A stretch of DNA of 64,000 bases from Acidimicrobiales bacterium (GTDB taxonomy: Bacteria; Actinomycetota; Acidimicrobiia; Acidimicrobiales; Acidimicrobilacustridaceae), in assembly GCA_018401565.1 (NCBI GenBank), contig JAGYKS010000039.1:124001-188000 (forward strand), in the 5' to 3' direction. The notes under the pieces are model-generated. The model was not told the DNA's origin. It saw nothing but the letters and a program-made list of their open reading frames with translations, and searched no databases. The position numbers and the translations under genes are program-made. This document shows positions 31,867 to 42,692 of the stretch, in pieces (the stretch's first letter is position 1; the number at the start of each line of letters is the position of its first letter).

Positions 31867-33375
31867 TCAGCCGCCCAGGGTGAGGAACGACTCGGAGCCG
31901 GTGACCGCAGCGAGGATCTGTGGCACGACGCCAACCACCACGGTGACGGCCACGGTGATGACCAGAGCGGCACTGATCGACACCGGAACCTTGATGGCGG
32001 TGGTATCACCGTCGGGCACCTCGTCAACCCACATCACCCGGGTCACCCGGGCGTAATAGAACAGGGCGATCACCGAGCTGACACCCACGATCACGGCCAG
32101 CACGTAGCCGGAGATGCTGCCGGGTTCGATCAGGGCCAGGAAGATGGCCAGCTTGCCGTACCAGCCCGCCAGTGGCGGGATCCCGGCCAGCGAGAACATG
32201 AAGATGGTCATGCACACCGCCAGCACCGGCGAGTAGGAAAACAGTCCGCCCATTGAGCTGATCTCGGCTGAGCCGGTCTTGCGGGCCACGGCGATGACCA
32301 CGGCAAACGCTCCGAGGTTCATGGCGGCGTAGATCACCAGGTAGGTGGAGATGGCCTCGACGGCCGACGACGCCCCACTGCCGGCGAAACCGGCCACCGC
32401 CAGCGGGGCCAGCATGTAGCCGGCCTGGGCAACGCCCGAGTAGGCCAGCATCCGCACCAGGTTGGTCTGGCGCAGCGCAATCAGGTTGCCCACCACCATG
32501 GTGACTGCGGCCAACGCCCAGATGAGCGGTTCGAACAACTGGGGCTGTGACCCGAAGCCCACCAGCACCACGGTCATGAGGGCCACGAACCCGGCGGCTT
32601 TGGACCCCACGGCCAGAAATGCCGTGACCGGGGTGGGGGCGCCCTCGTAGGTGTCGGGTGCCCAGGTGTGGAACGGCACCGCCGACACCTTGAAGGCAAA
32701 ACCGACGATGACCAGCACCACCGCCAACGCCACCAGCGCCGGCACCTCGGTGCCGCTGATGGACTCGGCGATGTCGACCAGCAGGGTGCTTCCGGCCATG
32801 CCGTACAACAGGCTCATGCCGTACAGCAGCAGCGCCGAGGCGAACACACCCATGAGGTAGTACTTCATGCCCGCTTCCTCGCTGCCGAGGTCACGCTTGC
32901 GCCACGCCGCCATCATGTAGGCGGGGATGCTCAACAGTTCGAGGGCCACGAAGATCGAGATGAGGTCACGGGCTGACGCCATGACCACCATGCCCAACAG
33001 CGACGCCACCAGCAGCTGGTAGTACTCGCCTTCCCAGTAGTCACCCTCGGCGATGTAGTTGGTACTCAACAGCACCACCACGTACCCGGCGATGAGGAAC
33101 AGGGCCTTGAACATCAGGGCGTAGTTGTCGACCACGAAGGCGCCGTCGAACATCGACCGGACGTTGCCGTCGTAGGCAAGGGTGGCCACCGGAACCAGTG
33201 CCACGAGCAGGCCGATGCCGGTCAGCGACGGCATCGCCCACTTGCTGCGCTCCCCGCCGAAGGCGTCGACAAGCAGCAGCACGGCAAGCAAACCCACCAG
33301 CACCAGTTCGGGGCTGAAGGCGTGCCAGTCGATCGCCGGGTTTTCGATCCCGACCACTGCGGCGGTGTCCAGCAT
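31867..33375 (-). CDS. nuoN: NADH-quinone oxidoreductase subunit N (complex I, 11-subunit set)
   Basis: Antiporter-like proton-pumping membrane subunit of 502 aa with about 14 transmembrane helices. Blocks include AYMMAAWRKRDLGSEEAGMK, FKVSAVPFHTWAPDTYEGAP (the conserved pump-module lysine helix) and RMLAYSGVAQAGYMLAPLAV. It is four bases after nuoM1 and is the last Nuo gene of the shorter operon. It is clearly diverged from the second NuoN at 42693-44447. Confidence 0.95.
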   Translation of the reverse strand: MLDTAAVVGIENPAIDWHAFSPELVLVGLLAVLLLVDAFGGERSKWAMPSLTGIGLLVALVPVATLAYDGNVRSMFDGAFVVDNYALMFKALFLIAGYVVVLLSTNYIAEGDYWEGEYYQLLVASLLGMVVMASARDLISIFVALELLSIPAYMMAAWRKRDLGSEEAGMKYYLMGVFASALLLYGMSLLYGMAGSTLLVDIAESISGTEVPALVALAVVLVIVGFAFKVSAVPFHTWAPDTYEGAPTPVTAFLAVGSKAAGFVALMTVVLVGFGSQPQLFEPLIWALAAVTMVVGNLIALRQTNLVRMLAYSGVAQAGYMLAPLAVAGFAGSGASSAVEAISTYLVIYAAMNLGAFAVVIAVARKTGSAEISSMGGLFSYSPVLAVCMTIFMFSLAGIPPLAGWYGKLAIFLALIEPGSISGYVLAVIVGVSSVIALFYYARVTRVMWVDEVPDGDTTAIKVPVSISAALVITVAVTVVVGVVPQILAAVTGSESFLTLGG

Positions 33376-33379
33376 CAGG

Positions 33380-34960
33380 TCACACCCCTGCCATGCCCAG
33401 TGTCGTCACCACGGCCGGGTTGGTCACGTTGAACAGGATTCCCGGAATCATGCCGAGCACCACGATCAGGATCACCAGCGGCAGCCATGCGATCCATTCG
33501 GTGGTGTTGACGTCGGTGATGTTGGGGTCATCGGCGAACTCGTCGCTGGGTGTCCCGAAGGCCACCCGCTGGTACAGCCACAGCAGGTAGCCCGCCGCCA
33601 GCACCGTGCCGATGGCGGCGATCACCATCAGGGTGCGGAACAGCGCCACGTTCAACCCCTCGGCCGGGTTGTAGGCCGACAGGATGGCGGGGAACTCGCC
33701 CCAGAAACCGGCCAGGCCGGGCAGGCCCAGCGAGGCCATCACGGCCAGACCCATGATCCAGCCCATGTGGGGAGCCTGCTTGAGCAGTCCACCCAGACGG
33801 CTGATCTCCAGGGTGTGGTAGCGCTCCTTGGTGGAGCCGGCCAAAAAGAACAGCAGGCCGGTGATGAGGCCGTGGGCCACCATGCCGTAGATGGCGGCGT
33901 TGAAGCCGAAGTCGGTCAGCGTGGAGATGGCCAGCATGGTGAAGCCCATGTGGGCAACCGACGAGAAGGCGATGAGTCGCTTCATGTCGGTCTGGGCCAG
34001 ACAGCACAGGGCGCCGTAGATGATGCCGATCACCGCCAGGATGCCGATCACCGGAGCCCACGTCTGGGCGGCGTCCGGCAGGATGGGGATGGCGATGCGG
34101 ATGAACCCGTAGGTTCCCAGCTTCAGCAGCACCGCCGCCAGAATCACCGAACCCACCGTGGGGGCCTGGGTGTGGGCGTCGGGAAGCCAGGTATGGAACG
34201 GGAACATCGGGACCTTGACGCCGAACCCGATGAACATGCCGGCAAAGATCCACAGGGCGGCGCCTGTGGCGATGCCTCCGGCCAGCGTGGGCAGCAGCGT
34301 CATGTCGAAGCTGTGCATCAGGTCACCCGATGGGGTGAGCACCTCGTCGGACAGGAAGTACAGGGCCAAAAAGGCCACCAGCATGAGCGCCGAGCCAAAC
34401 AGGGTGTACAGGAAGAACTTGATGGAGGCGTACTGGCGCTGCTCGCCGCCCCACACCCCGATGAGGAAGTACATGGGCAGCAGCACAACCTCGAAGAACA
34501 CGAAGAACAAGATGAGGTCAAGCGCCACGAACGACCCCAGCATGCCGGTCATGAGGACCATCAGCAGGGTGAAGAACGCCTTGGGGTTACCCGGCGACGG
34601 CAGGTGGTTCCACGAGTACACAATGCACAGCGGCATGATCAGCAGCGTCAGCATGATGAGCGGCAGCGAAATGCCGTCGATGCCGATGATGTACCGGGAG
34701 TTGATCACCTCGATCCAGCTGAGGTTGGCCGTGAGCTGCTTCTCCCCGGCGTTGTCGAAGTTGAACTGGGTCAGGATGTAGACGCCGATGCCGGCCGTGA
34801 TCAGGGTGGTGGCCAGGGCCACCACCTTGAGGACCATCTCGTTGCCCTTGGGGATCAGCAGTAGAACCAGCGCCCCCACCAGTGGTGCGAACACCAGGTA
34901 GGTAAGCGGGTTCCAGAAGCTGCCCTGGTTCGAGACCTCTAGGAGCTGTTGCATGTCCAT
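33380..34960 (-). CDS. nuoM: NADH-quinone oxidoreductase subunit M (11-subunit set)
   Basis: Antiporter-like proton pump, 526 aa. LTLLIMPLCIVYSWNH, FFVFFEVVLLPMYFLIGVWG (with the conserved TM5 Glu) and VKVPMFPFHTWLPDAHTQAP (with the key Lys helix) are the NuoM signatures, as is LIAFSSVAHMGFTMLAIST. ATG start at 34960, 12 bases after nuoL1. Confidence 0.96.
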   Translation of the reverse strand: MDMQQLLEVSNQGSFWNPLTYLVFAPLVGALVLLLIPKGNEMVLKVVALATTLITAGIGVYILTQFNFDNAGEKQLTANLSWIEVINSRYIIGIDGISLPLIMLTLLIMPLCIVYSWNHLPSPGNPKAFFTLLMVLMTGMLGSFVALDLILFFVFFEVVLLPMYFLIGVWGGEQRQYASIKFFLYTLFGSALMLVAFLALYFLSDEVLTPSGDLMHSFDMTLLPTLAGGIATGAALWIFAGMFIGFGVKVPMFPFHTWLPDAHTQAPTVGSVILAAVLLKLGTYGFIRIAIPILPDAAQTWAPVIGILAVIGIIYGALCCLAQTDMKRLIAFSSVAHMGFTMLAISTLTDFGFNAAIYGMVAHGLITGLLFFLAGSTKERYHTLEISRLGGLLKQAPHMGWIMGLAVMASLGLPGLAGFWGEFPAILSAYNPAEGLNVALFRTLMVIAAIGTVLAAGYLLWLYQRVAFGTPSDEFADDPNITDVNTTEWIAWLPLVILIVVLGMIPGILFNVTNPAVVTTLGMAGV

Positions 34961-34972
34961 GTCGTGTAAGCC

Positions 34973-37209
34973 TCAGGCGTTGATGAACGAACTGACAATG
35001 ACGAAAATGATTCCCAGGGCCACGGCCCCGCCGAACAGGAAGGCGCCATACTGCTGCACCTTGCCGGTCTGGATCCGACGCAATAGCTGGCCGGACTCAT
35101 CTGAGGCGGTCCCCGTGGCATTCACCACGGTGTCCACCACACCCTGATCCACGTACTTGTAGGCATTGTCGCCCACCAGTCGTGCACCCACCCCGGCGCC
35201 ATTGACCACACGGTCGATGACGGCGCCGTTGAACCAGCTGGCGGCCCGGGCCACCGGGCCCTTGACCCCACCGACGATGGTGTCGGTGTACAGCACATCG
35301 AGATAGAGCTTGTTGTCCAGCAGCTTGTAGCCGGCGGCCGCCGCCCGGTTGCGGGAGGTGAGGCCGTGCAGGCCGATCTTGCGCTGGTAGTAGAGCCATG
35401 CGATGGCCAGGCCGGAGACGGCGAGACCAAGTGAGATGACGGCGATGATCGGGTTGAAGCTGGCAACCTCGAGTTCACTGGGGAAGGCGAACGTGGGCTG
35501 CACGATGTCTTCAAACCAGTGGGCCGGGATGAACCCAAGACTGAACGGGAAGTTGATGAGCCCGGCAAACACGGCAAACACCGAGAGAGATCACCAGCGG
35601 CACCGTCATCGACCGCGGCGACTCGTGCGGGGTGCCGTGGCCGCGGTACTCGCCCCAGAAGGTCATGAGGTAGGCCCGACCCATGTAGGCGGCGGTGAGC
35701 AGGGCGGTGAGCATGCCCATGCCCAGCATGATGTAGTACGCCCCAGCCCCCTGCTCCGGCATTGGCGCCGGTCAGGATCTCGTCTTTGGACCAGAAACCG
35801 GCGAACGGGAAGATGCCGGCCAGCGCCAGGGTGCAGACCAGGAACGTCTTGTGGGTGGTGGGCATGTACTTGCGCAACCCACCCATCTCGCGCATGTCAA
35901 AGGTGTGGTGGGCGGCGTGGCTGACCGAGCCGGCGCCAAGGAACAGAGCCGCCTTGAAAAAGGCGTGGGTGAACAGGTGGAACACCCCGGCGGTCCAGGC
36001 GCCCACGCCCAGAGCCATGACCATGAAGCCCAGCTGGCTGATGGTGGAGTACGCCAGCACCTTCTTGATGTCGTTTTGCACGAAGGCCAGCACGGCGCCG
36101 ACCACGGTGGTGAGGCCACCGATGAAGGCCACGTAGTGGAACGTGGACCCGCTGATCTCGAGACCGCCCCAGAACACGGCGTACAGCCGGGCGATGAGGT
36201 ACACCCCGGCAACCACCATGGTGGCGGCGTGGATGAGCGCCGACACCGGCGTCGGTCCGGCCATGGCGTCGGGCAACCACGTATGCAGCGGGAACTGGCC
36301 CGACTTGGACGTGACGCCACCGAACAGCAGCAGCGCACCGACGAGCAGCAGGGTGGTGTTGGCTGCTCCCGACAGGGCGTACTCGTTGAGGTGGAACACG
36401 TTGAAGCTGGTGGCACCGGCGGCGAAGAACACCACGATGATGCCCAGCAGCAGGCCAACGTCACCGACGCGGTTGGTGATGAACGCCTTGAGGGCGGCGT
36501 CGGAGTTCTTCTTTTCCTCCCACCAATGCCCAATCAGGCCAAACGAACACAACCCCACCAGCTCCCAGCCCATGAGCATCTGCAGGGTGTTCGACGACAG
36601 CACGTAGAACAGCATCGAGGCCGTGAACAGGCTCAAGAAGGCGTAGTAGTGGGTGTAGCGGACGTCGTTGCGCACGTACTCACGGGAGTAGATGTGGACC
36701 AGCAGGGAGATGCCGGTGACCACGAACAGCATCATCACCGACAGGCCGTCGACCAGGAACCCGAACTCGAAGTTCACGTCGCCGACCGAGAACCACGTGA
36801 CGGCACACACCACCGGCACCGTCGACTTGACCTCGCCCTCCTCGGCGGCGGTCACCGCACCGGCGGCGGCGCTCTCACCGGTGGGAATGGCCACCGGTCC
36901 GATGGCCTGGCCGTCGGGTTCGCCGGCAAATCCATCGTCGCTGGGCTTCTCGCCCTCCACGGGGTTGGGCCGGTAGTCCTCGTTGCCACACGCCACGACC
37001 TCGGAACCGCTCGGGCCCTCGACGCGGTCCACCCAGCCCAGCACCATGACCAGCGACAGGACGAAACAGATGGCGACGGCGGCGATCCCGATGGCCGACC
37101 GGGCCGATTCGGGCAGGCGCTTGCCGATCAGCAGGATGACCAGGAATGACGAAGCCATGACGGCCGGCAGGATCCAGGCACGGGTGAGCATCTCGGTGGC
37201 GAAGTCCAT
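34973..37209 (-). CDS. nuoL: NADH-quinone oxidoreductase subunit L (11-subunit set), two frameshifts
   Basis: Distal proton-pumping subunit with the lateral helix. Core motifs GWELVGLCSFGLIGHWWEEK, KSGQFPLHTWLPDAMAGPTP and VLAYSTISQLGFMVMALGVG are present. Two one-base insertions break the frame, one in a G run near 35755 and one in the gagagaga tract near 35587. Corrected length is 744 aa. A hydrophilic insertion of about 70 residues, rich in Gly, Glu and Asp, lies between TM1 and TM2 and is bracketed by two Cys (VVACGNEDY and VPVVCAVTW), which could form a disulfide outside the membrane. Confidence 0.94.
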
Positions 37210-37222
37210 GGCGGTGTCCGGG

Positions 37223-37522
37223 TCAGCCCTTCAGCTGGTCGACGGAGTCGATGTCGATACTGCGGCGGGATCGATAGAGCATCAGCACGATGGCCAGCCC
37301 CACGCCAACCTCAGCGGCAGCAACGGCGATGACGAACAGGGCGAAGGCCTGACCGGTGGGGTCAGACAGGTGGGTGCCGAACGCAATCAGGTTGATGTTC
37401 ACGGCGTTCAAAATGAGCTCGATGGACATGAGCACCATCACGCCATTGCGGCGGGTGAGCACGCCGTACACGCCAATGGCGAACAGCACGGCGGCCAGAA
37501 GCAGGAACTGGTTGAGAAACAT
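37223..37522 (-). CDS. nuoK: NADH-quinone oxidoreductase subunit K (11-subunit set)
   Basis: Small membrane subunit, 99 aa, three helices. GVYGVLTRRNGVMVLMSIEL carries the conserved helix-2 Glu, followed by LNAVNINLIAF and a second conserved acidic helix (AAAEVGVGLAIVL). The start overlaps the nuoJ1 stop by one base. Confidence 0.96.
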   Translation of the reverse strand: MFLNQFLLLAAVLFAIGVYGVLTRRNGVMVLMSIELILNAVNINLIAFGTHLSDPTGQAFALFVIAVAAAEVGVGLAIVLMLYRSRRSIDIDSVDQLKG

Positions 37523-38058
37523 CAGTCCCTCCTCGCCAGCACGATGGCCCCGGTCAGCGCCGCCAGCAGCAGCACCGACACCACCTCGAACGGCACCAGG
37601 TAGGTCAGGAACAACGAGTCGCTGACCTGGGCGGTGGTCTGGCCCAGCTCGGCGGTGCTGCGGCCCATCACCTCGAGTTCGGTGTCACCAAAAAAGTCCC
37701 ACAGCGAGTACGCCATGAGCCCGAACATGGCAACAGCGATGACCATGGCGGCCGGGCGCATCTTCTTGTTCACCATGTTTTCACCGCCGAGGCGGGCACG
37801 GGTGAGCATGATGCCGAACAAAAACAGCACCACGATGGCACCGATGTAGACCAGAACCTGCACGATGGCGGTGAACTCTGCTGCCAGCAGGATGTACTGG
37901 GCGGCGATCCCGCCGAGCACCACCACCAGCCACAGGGCGGCGTGCACCACGTTGTTGGTCGTCACGACGCGAACGGCGGCCACCACAATGGCGATGGCGA
38001 TGATGCCGAAGGCGATGTTCTGGGCCACGAGCACCTCGGTGGCAGCGAAGACACTCAC
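37522..38058 (-). CDS. nuoJ: NADH-quinone oxidoreductase subunit J (11-subunit set)
   Basis: Membrane subunit with the pi-bulge helix that couples quinone chemistry to pumping. 178 aa from GTG 38058 ([15 protein letters not shown]), which overlaps the nuoI1 stop by 4 bases (GTGA); the longer open frame has no family similarity. [20 protein letters not shown] and [16 protein letters not shown] are NuoJ signatures. Confidence 0.94.
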   Translation of the reverse strand: MSVFAATEVLVAQNIAFGIIAIAIVVAAVRVVTTNNVVHAALWLVVVLGGIAAQYILLAAEFTAIVQVLVYIGAIVVLFLFGIMLTRARLGGENMVNKKMRPAAMVIAVAMFGLMAYSLWDFFGDTELEVMGRSTAELGQTTAQVSDSLFLTYLVPFEVVSVLLLAALTGAIVLARRD

Positions 38059-38561
38059 CGCGGCACCTTTCGACCCTTGGCTTCGGAGCCGGCCTCGTAG
38101 GGCTCGAACTCGGGGACGGTGTCCATCCATTCACCCAGACGCTGCTTTTCATGGAGCAGGTCGGCGATGGACACCTCAGAAAACTCGTACTCGGGACTCC
38201 AGAACAAGGCGTCGAACGGACACACCTCGACACAGATTCCGCAGTACATGCACAGCGAGTAGTCGATGGCGAAACGGTCGAGCTTGTTCACCTGTCGGGG
38301 CTTGCCCCCGGCGCGGCGCGGCGGCGCAAGGGTCTTGTGGGCCTCGATGTAGATGCACCAGTCGGGGCATTCACGCGAGCACAGCATGCACGAGGTGCAG
38401 TTCTCCTCGTGCAGGGCGATGACTCCGCGGGCGCGGGCCGCCGGCTCTTCCTTTTCGTGCGGGTACTGCACCGTGGCCGGCCCACCCGAGGGCTTGAGCG
38501 TCTCGACCATGGTGCGGAACGTGACGCCGAGGCCCTTGACCATTCCGGGAACTTTTGGCAT
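38055..38561 (-). CDS. nuoI: NADH-quinone oxidoreductase subunit I, 2x[4Fe-4S] (11-subunit set)
   Basis: Carries clusters N6a and N6b that pass electrons to N2. 168 aa. Cluster motifs are [15 protein letters not shown] and [16 protein letters not shown]-terminal [12 protein letters not shown] is the amphipathic anchor. In complexes lacking NuoEFG this protein is the likely entry point for electrons from an external donor such as ferredoxin. It lacks the His-rich tail of the second NuoI. Confidence 0.96.
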   Translation of the reverse strand: MPKVPGMVKGLGVTFRTMVETLKPSGGPATVQYPHEKEEPAARARGVIALHEENCTSCMLCSRECPDWCIYIEAHKTLAPPRRAGGKPRQVNKLDRFAIDYSLCMYCGICVEVCPFDALFWSPEYEFSEVSIADLLHEKQRLGEWMDTVPEFEPYEAGSEAKGRKVPR

Positions 38562-38610
38562 CAGCTGGCCTCCCGTGTGCTCGATTGTCCGGCGACGACG
38601 ATGACGTGCA

Positions 38611-39648
38611 TCACAGTGCCACCACCAGTGCGCCGGTGATGGTGATGTTCACCAGCGCCAGGGGAATGAGGTACTTCCAGGCGAACCGCTGCAACTGGTC
38701 CTCGCGGAACCGAGGGTAGGTGAAGCGGAACCAGAAGATCAGGAAGGCCACCACCATGATCTTGACGAACAAGGCGATGGGGCCGACCACGTTGGCCAGC
38801 ATCGAGTCGGGGTCGATACCCGGCACGTACCAGCCGCCCAGGAACAAGGTGGCGGCGATGGCGGCGAAGGCGAAGGCGGTGGCGAACTCGGCCAGGAAGA
38901 AAAACAGGAAGCGGAAGCCGGTGTACTCCACGTGGAAGCCACCGACCACCTCGGACTCGGCCACCGGCATGTCGAACGGGGGCTGGGTGAGCTCGGCCTG
39001 GATGGCAACCATGAAGATGCCGAAGCCCAGGATCTGGGTGATCAGAAATGGCAGACCCACCCCGGAAAAACCGAGCATGGAGCCGTTGGCCTGGGCCAGC
39101 ACGATGTCTTGCATCGACAGCGAACCGGCCTGGATGACCACACCGACCACAGCCAGGATGAGAGGAAGCTCGTAGGCGATGAGCTGGCCTCCGGCGCGCA
39201 GACCGCCCATGAGTGCGTACTTGTTCGACGACGACCAACCGGCCATCAGCACGCCGATCACCGACAGCGACGACACCGCCATGGCGAAGAAGATGCCGGT
39301 GGGCAGGTCGGAGATGATCAGATCAGGACCGGCCGGCAAGATGACGTAGATGAGGAACGTGCTGGCCAGCACCACCACCGGAGCGGCCTTGAACACGAAA
39401 CGGTCGGCCTTGTCGGGGATGATGTCCTCTTTTTGGAGGAACTTGGCGCCGTCAGCCAGCAACTGCAGCAAGCCGCGTGGTCCGGCCTCCTGCGGGCCCA
39501 TGCGGCTTTGCATCCACGACATCACCTTGAACAGGAACACAATGCCAAAAATGAGCGCGGTGGTGGGAACCAGAACCGCAGCCACCAGGACCTTGATGAG
39601 GGTCTGCTGCCAAAAGGCCAACTCGATGGCCAGGACGAGTTCGTTCAC
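38611..39648 (-). CDS. nuoH: NADH-quinone oxidoreductase subunit H (11-subunit set)
   Basis: Quinone-chamber membrane subunit, 345 aa, eight helices. [40 protein letters not shown] and [14 protein letters not shown] are the conserved NuoH loops, with acidic residues lining the E-channel. GTG start overlaps the nuoD1 stop (GTGA). A 49-base gap separates it from nuoI1. Confidence 0.96.
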   Translation of the reverse strand: MNELVLAIELAFWQQTLIKVLVAAVLVPTTALIFGIVFLFKVMSWMQSRMGPQEAGPRGLLQLLADGAKFLQKEDIIPDKADRFVFKAAPVVVLASTFLIYVILPAGPDLIISDLPTGIFFAMAVSSLSVIGVLMAGWSSSNKYALMGGLRAGGQLIAYELPLILAVVGVVIQAGSLSMQDIVLAQANGSMLGFSGVGLPFLITQILGFGIFMVAIQAELTQPPFDMPVAESEVVGGFHVEYTGFRFLFFFLAEFATAFAFAAIAATLFLGGWYVPGIDPDSMLANVVGPIALFVKIMVVAFLIFWFRFTYPRFREDQLQRFAWKYLIPLALVNITITGALVVAL

Positions 39649-40819
39649 CGGTCGATGTCTCCAAGGATGAAGTACAGCGACGCCATGATGGTGATGAGGT
39701 CGGGAATGATCACGCCGCGGCTGACCCAGGGCACGACCGAGATGTTGTTGAACGACGCCGACCTGATCTTGACCCGGAACGGCACCAGATCACCCTTGGA
39801 CACGACGTAGTAGCCCATCTCACCCAGGGGGTTCTCGGTGGCCACGTAGGCCTCGCCAGCGGGCACCTTGATGATGCGCGGCACCTTGGCCATGATCGGC
39901 CCTGACGGGATGGAGTCCAGCAGCTGGTCCACGATGTGGGTGGATTCACGCACCTCTTGCAGGCGGACCCAGGTACGGGCGTACGAGTCGCCGTCGGGGT
40001 GGGTCCACACTTTCCAGTCGGCCAGGTCGTAGCTGAGGCCCGGGGGACACGCATCGCGCCGAAGGTCCCAGTCCACGCCGGTGGCCCGGAGGTTGGCCCC
40101 CGACATGCCGTAGCTGAGGGCGACGTCAGACGGGATCACACCGACGCCACGGGTCCGGGCGGCGAAGATCTCGTTGCCCAGCACCAGTTCCTCGAACTCG
40201 TCGCACAGGCGCCGAATCCGGTCCATGGCCCGCTTGGTCTCGGCGATCCACCCCTTGGGCAGGTCGTCCTTGATGCCGCCGATGCGATCGAAGTTGGGGT
40301 GGAACCGTCCACCGGTGGCGGACTCGATCTGGTTCAGCACGAACTCGCGGTCACGGAAGGCGTAGAAGCCGATGGTGAGGCCACCAAGCTGGATCCCGAG
40401 GTCACCCAGGAACAACGAGATGTTCCCCAGTCGGGACAGCTCGAACAGAATCGTTCGGATCACCTGGGCACGGGGCGGTGCCTCCACGTCCATGAGCTTT
40501 TCGGCCGCCAGGATGAACGGCACTTCGTTGGCGAAGCTGCCGAGCCAGTCGATGCGGTTCACCAGGGTCGTGACCTGGGGATAGGTGCGCACCTCGCAAA
40601 GCTTTTCGTAGCCACGATGCATGTACCCGGGGATGGGTTCACACCGCACCACCTGCTCGCCGTCCAGCTTGGCCACGATACGGAGGGTGCCGTGGGTGGC
40701 GGGGTGCTGGGGCCCATGTTGAGGGTCATGCCCTCTTCGGTTTCGAACTGCATGTTCACCCTGGCGTCAGCGGCCTGGGCGGCCACGTAGGCCATCTTCT
40801 GGGAGTCGGTCACCGTCAC
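39645..40819 (-). CDS. nuoD: NADH-quinone oxidoreductase subunit D (11-subunit set), one-base frameshift
   Basis: Quinone-binding 49-kDa-type subunit, 391 aa after restoring one base in the GGGCCCC tract near 40712. That restores GPQHPATHGTLR, containing the quinone-site His, joined to VAKLDGEQVVRCEPIPGYMH. Residue Arg69 in GYMHRGYEKL appears to correspond to the arginine methylated by NDUFAF7 in mammals; the second NuoD has Thr there. The C-terminus ends [15 protein letters not shown] start at 40819 with GGAGG about 7 bases upstream. Confidence 0.94.
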
Positions 40820-40831
40820 TGGTCGCCTCCT

Positions 40832-41605
40832 TCACTGCCTGCGGCATCGCCTGCGGCAGCGCAGATCGCCTGCGTCTTCGTCACCATCGGTGGGCATCTG
40901 CTCCACGTCCACGATGCCTGGCCACGGCTTCACCCGACGGGCCAGCAGGGGGAAGTCCTTGCGCAGCGGGTAGCCCTCGAATTCACCGGGCAGGTAGAGA
41001 TTCACCATGTGGGGATGGCCGATGAAGTTGATGCCGAACATTTCCCGGACCTCGCGCTCGTGCCAGTCAGCGCCGAGGTAGGTCGTGCTCCACGTGGGGG
41101 CAGCAAGGTCGTCGTCAGGCAGGTCGGCCCGAAACGTCACCCCGATGTGGTTGCGCACGTCGTACACACGGGCCAGCAGCTGGAAGCGGGTGTCGCCCCC
41201 GGCGTACCCGGTCTCCAGAGCGACCGGGCCTGCGTCGGCGTCGGCCTCGCCTGGTGAGGCGTCGGCGTCGTCGACCGCAACGGCCCCCGAGGTGTCTTCC
41301 TGGGCGTCCATGTCCCGACCGAACGGCGACGGCAGCCAGTCCATGGCCGACAGGAAATCAAAGAAGGTGAACCCCAGCCGGTTGCGGGCCACGTCGGCAG
41401 TGGTGGCCCACGCATCACGGGTGACCCGGATCCACACATCGTCTCCGGGGCGAATGTGGGACTGCACAACGGCATCGCCGAGCAGCTCGGTGAACTGGTC
41501 AACCACGGCCTGACGACGCTCGTCGACCTCTACGGTCTCGACGGCCTCATCAGCGGGGGCCTCGGCTGTCTCGTCGGTGGTGTCAGCTGACGACAATGGG
41601 TTCAC
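40832..41605 (-). CDS. nuoC: NADH-quinone oxidoreductase subunit C (11-subunit set)
   Basis: 30-kDa-type scaffold of the peripheral arm. The family core runs from [19 protein letters not shown] through [18 protein letters not shown] to [15 protein letters not shown]. About 30 acidic residues precede it and an Asp/Ala-rich insertion (about residues 97-125) interrupts it. Start choice is uncertain: GTG 41605, or TTG 41596 with GGAGGG 9 bases upstream; both overlap nuoB1. The last residues ([11 protein letters not shown]) look out of frame, and one base shift near 40860 would continue to a TGA overlapping the nuoD1 start, so another indel is possible. Confidence 0.9.
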   Translation of the reverse strand: MNPLSSADTTDETAEAPADEAVETVEVDERRQAVVDQFTELLGDAVVQSHIRPGDDVWIRVTRDAWATTADVARNRLGFTFFDFLSAMDWLPSPFGRDMDAQEDTSGAVAVDDADASPGEADADAGPVALETGYAGGDTRFQLLARVYDVRNHIGVTFRADLPDDDLAAPTWSTTYLGADWHEREVREMFGINFIGHPHMVNLYLPGEFEGYPLRKDFPLLARRVKPWPGIVDVEQMPTDGDEDAGDLRCRRRCRRQ

Positions 41606-42083
41606 CCCTCCACCGCTTGGACATGTCTTCGGTACCGATGCGCTCCTGCAGCAAGATGATGCCTTCGAGCAGGGCTTCGGGACGCGGCGGACAGCCCGGC
41701 ACGTACACATCGACGGGGATGATCTGGTCGACGCCCTTGGTCACCGAGTACGAATCCCAGTAGGGACCGCCGCAGTTGGCGCACGAACCCATGGAAATCA
41801 CGTACTTGGGGTCGGGCATCTGGTCGTACAGGCGCTTGACGGCCGGGGCCATCTTGTCGGTCACGGTGCCCGAGATGACGACCAGATCGGCCTGGCGGGG
41901 GCTGGCCGGGAACGGAATGACGCCCAGACGCATCACGTCGTAGCGCGGTGAGGCGAACGCCGAGCCCATCTCGATGGCGCAACACGCCAGACCCCACTGG
42001 TACACCCACAGCGAGTACTTGCGACTGAGGCTCAGCAGCGTGGTCAGGGGCTTGGGCATCTTGCCGCTCTCAACGAGTCCCAT
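41583..42083 (-). CDS. nuoB: NADH-quinone oxidoreductase subunit B (11-subunit set)
   Basis: Carries the terminal cluster N2 next to quinone. 166 aa. N2 ligands are visible in LACCAIEM (adjacent Cys pair), [13 protein letters not shown] and [14 protein letters not shown] start at 42083, 28 bases after nuoA1. Confidence 0.96.
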   Translation of the reverse strand: MGLVESGKMPKPLTTLLSLSRKYSLWVYQWGLACCAIEMGSAFASPRYDVMRLGVIPFPASPRQADLVVISGTVTDKMAPAVKRLYDQMPDPKYVISMGSCANCGGPYWDSYSVTKGVDQIIPVDVYVPGCPPRPEALLEGIILLQERIGTEDMSKRWRGEPIVVS

Positions 42084-42111
42084 CAGAACAACCTTCCAGC
42101 GACAATCACGG

Positions 42112-42579
42112 TCACATCCATCGGAGCACCTTCTTGCGCCAGGCGTACACCAGGCCCAGGGCCAGCACGAAGATGAACAACAGCATCTTCACCAGGCCGT
42201 AGGAACCGTAGGGGCTCAACACGGCGAGGACCCCACCGGTGCTGTCGACCAGGTTGGTTTCGCCAGCCAGACGTGTGGCCCACGGGAAGATGAACACGGC
42301 CTCGACGTCGAAGATCACGAACAGCAGGGCGAAGATGTAGTACCGGATCTGCGTCTGTGGCCAGCCCTCGCCCACCGGGTCGACACCCGACTCGTAGGTG
42401 ATGTACTTGCCCGGCTGGGGACGGTTGGGACGAATGAGCGCACCGGCCCCGAGGATGGCGGCAACCATGGCCAGCGCCAGCAGGGCGAAGATTCCGACGG
42501 TGAGATACTGGCGCAGAAAGTCCGAGTAGGACTCGCCGGCAGTGGTCGCCGACAGCAGGAGCGGGGTGTCCGTCAGCAT
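42112..42579 (-). CDS. nuoA: NADH-quinone oxidoreductase subunit A (11-subunit set)
   Basis: Small membrane subunit, 155 aa with three helices. [20 protein letters not shown] and the following [18 protein letters not shown] are NuoA signatures. First gene of the shorter operon. There is no Shine-Dalgarno sequence; TAGATT lies 9 bases before the ATG, so the mRNA is probably leaderless. Confidence 0.96.
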   Translation of the reverse strand: MLTDTPLLLSATTAGESYSDFLRQYLTVGIFALLALAMVAAILGAGALIRPNRPQPGKYITYESGVDPVGEGWPQTQIRYYIFALLFVIFDVEAVFIFPWATRLAGETNLVDSTGGVLAVLSPYGSYGLVKMLLFIFVLALGLVYAWRKKVLRWM

Positions 42580-42588
42580 CGGACGTCG

Positions 42589-42620
42589 AATCTAGTGACT
42601 GACGACGGGACCGGCGAAAT
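42589..42620 (-). promoter_or_regulatory. candidate leaderless promoter of the 11-subunit nuo operon
   Basis: On the minus strand TAGATT (42594-42589) lies 9 bases before the nuoA1 ATG, and a weak TTCGCC is found 18 bases further up. The 113-base gap between nuoN2 and nuoA1 is the only large gap in the two nuo operons, which supports an independent start of transcription here. Confidence 0.45.
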
Positions 42621-42692
42621 CGTCATGCCCGACCTGCCCAAAGCGGCCATCAGCGTGCCTGACTCGGTGCCCGAGGCAGTGTGCGACGCCAT

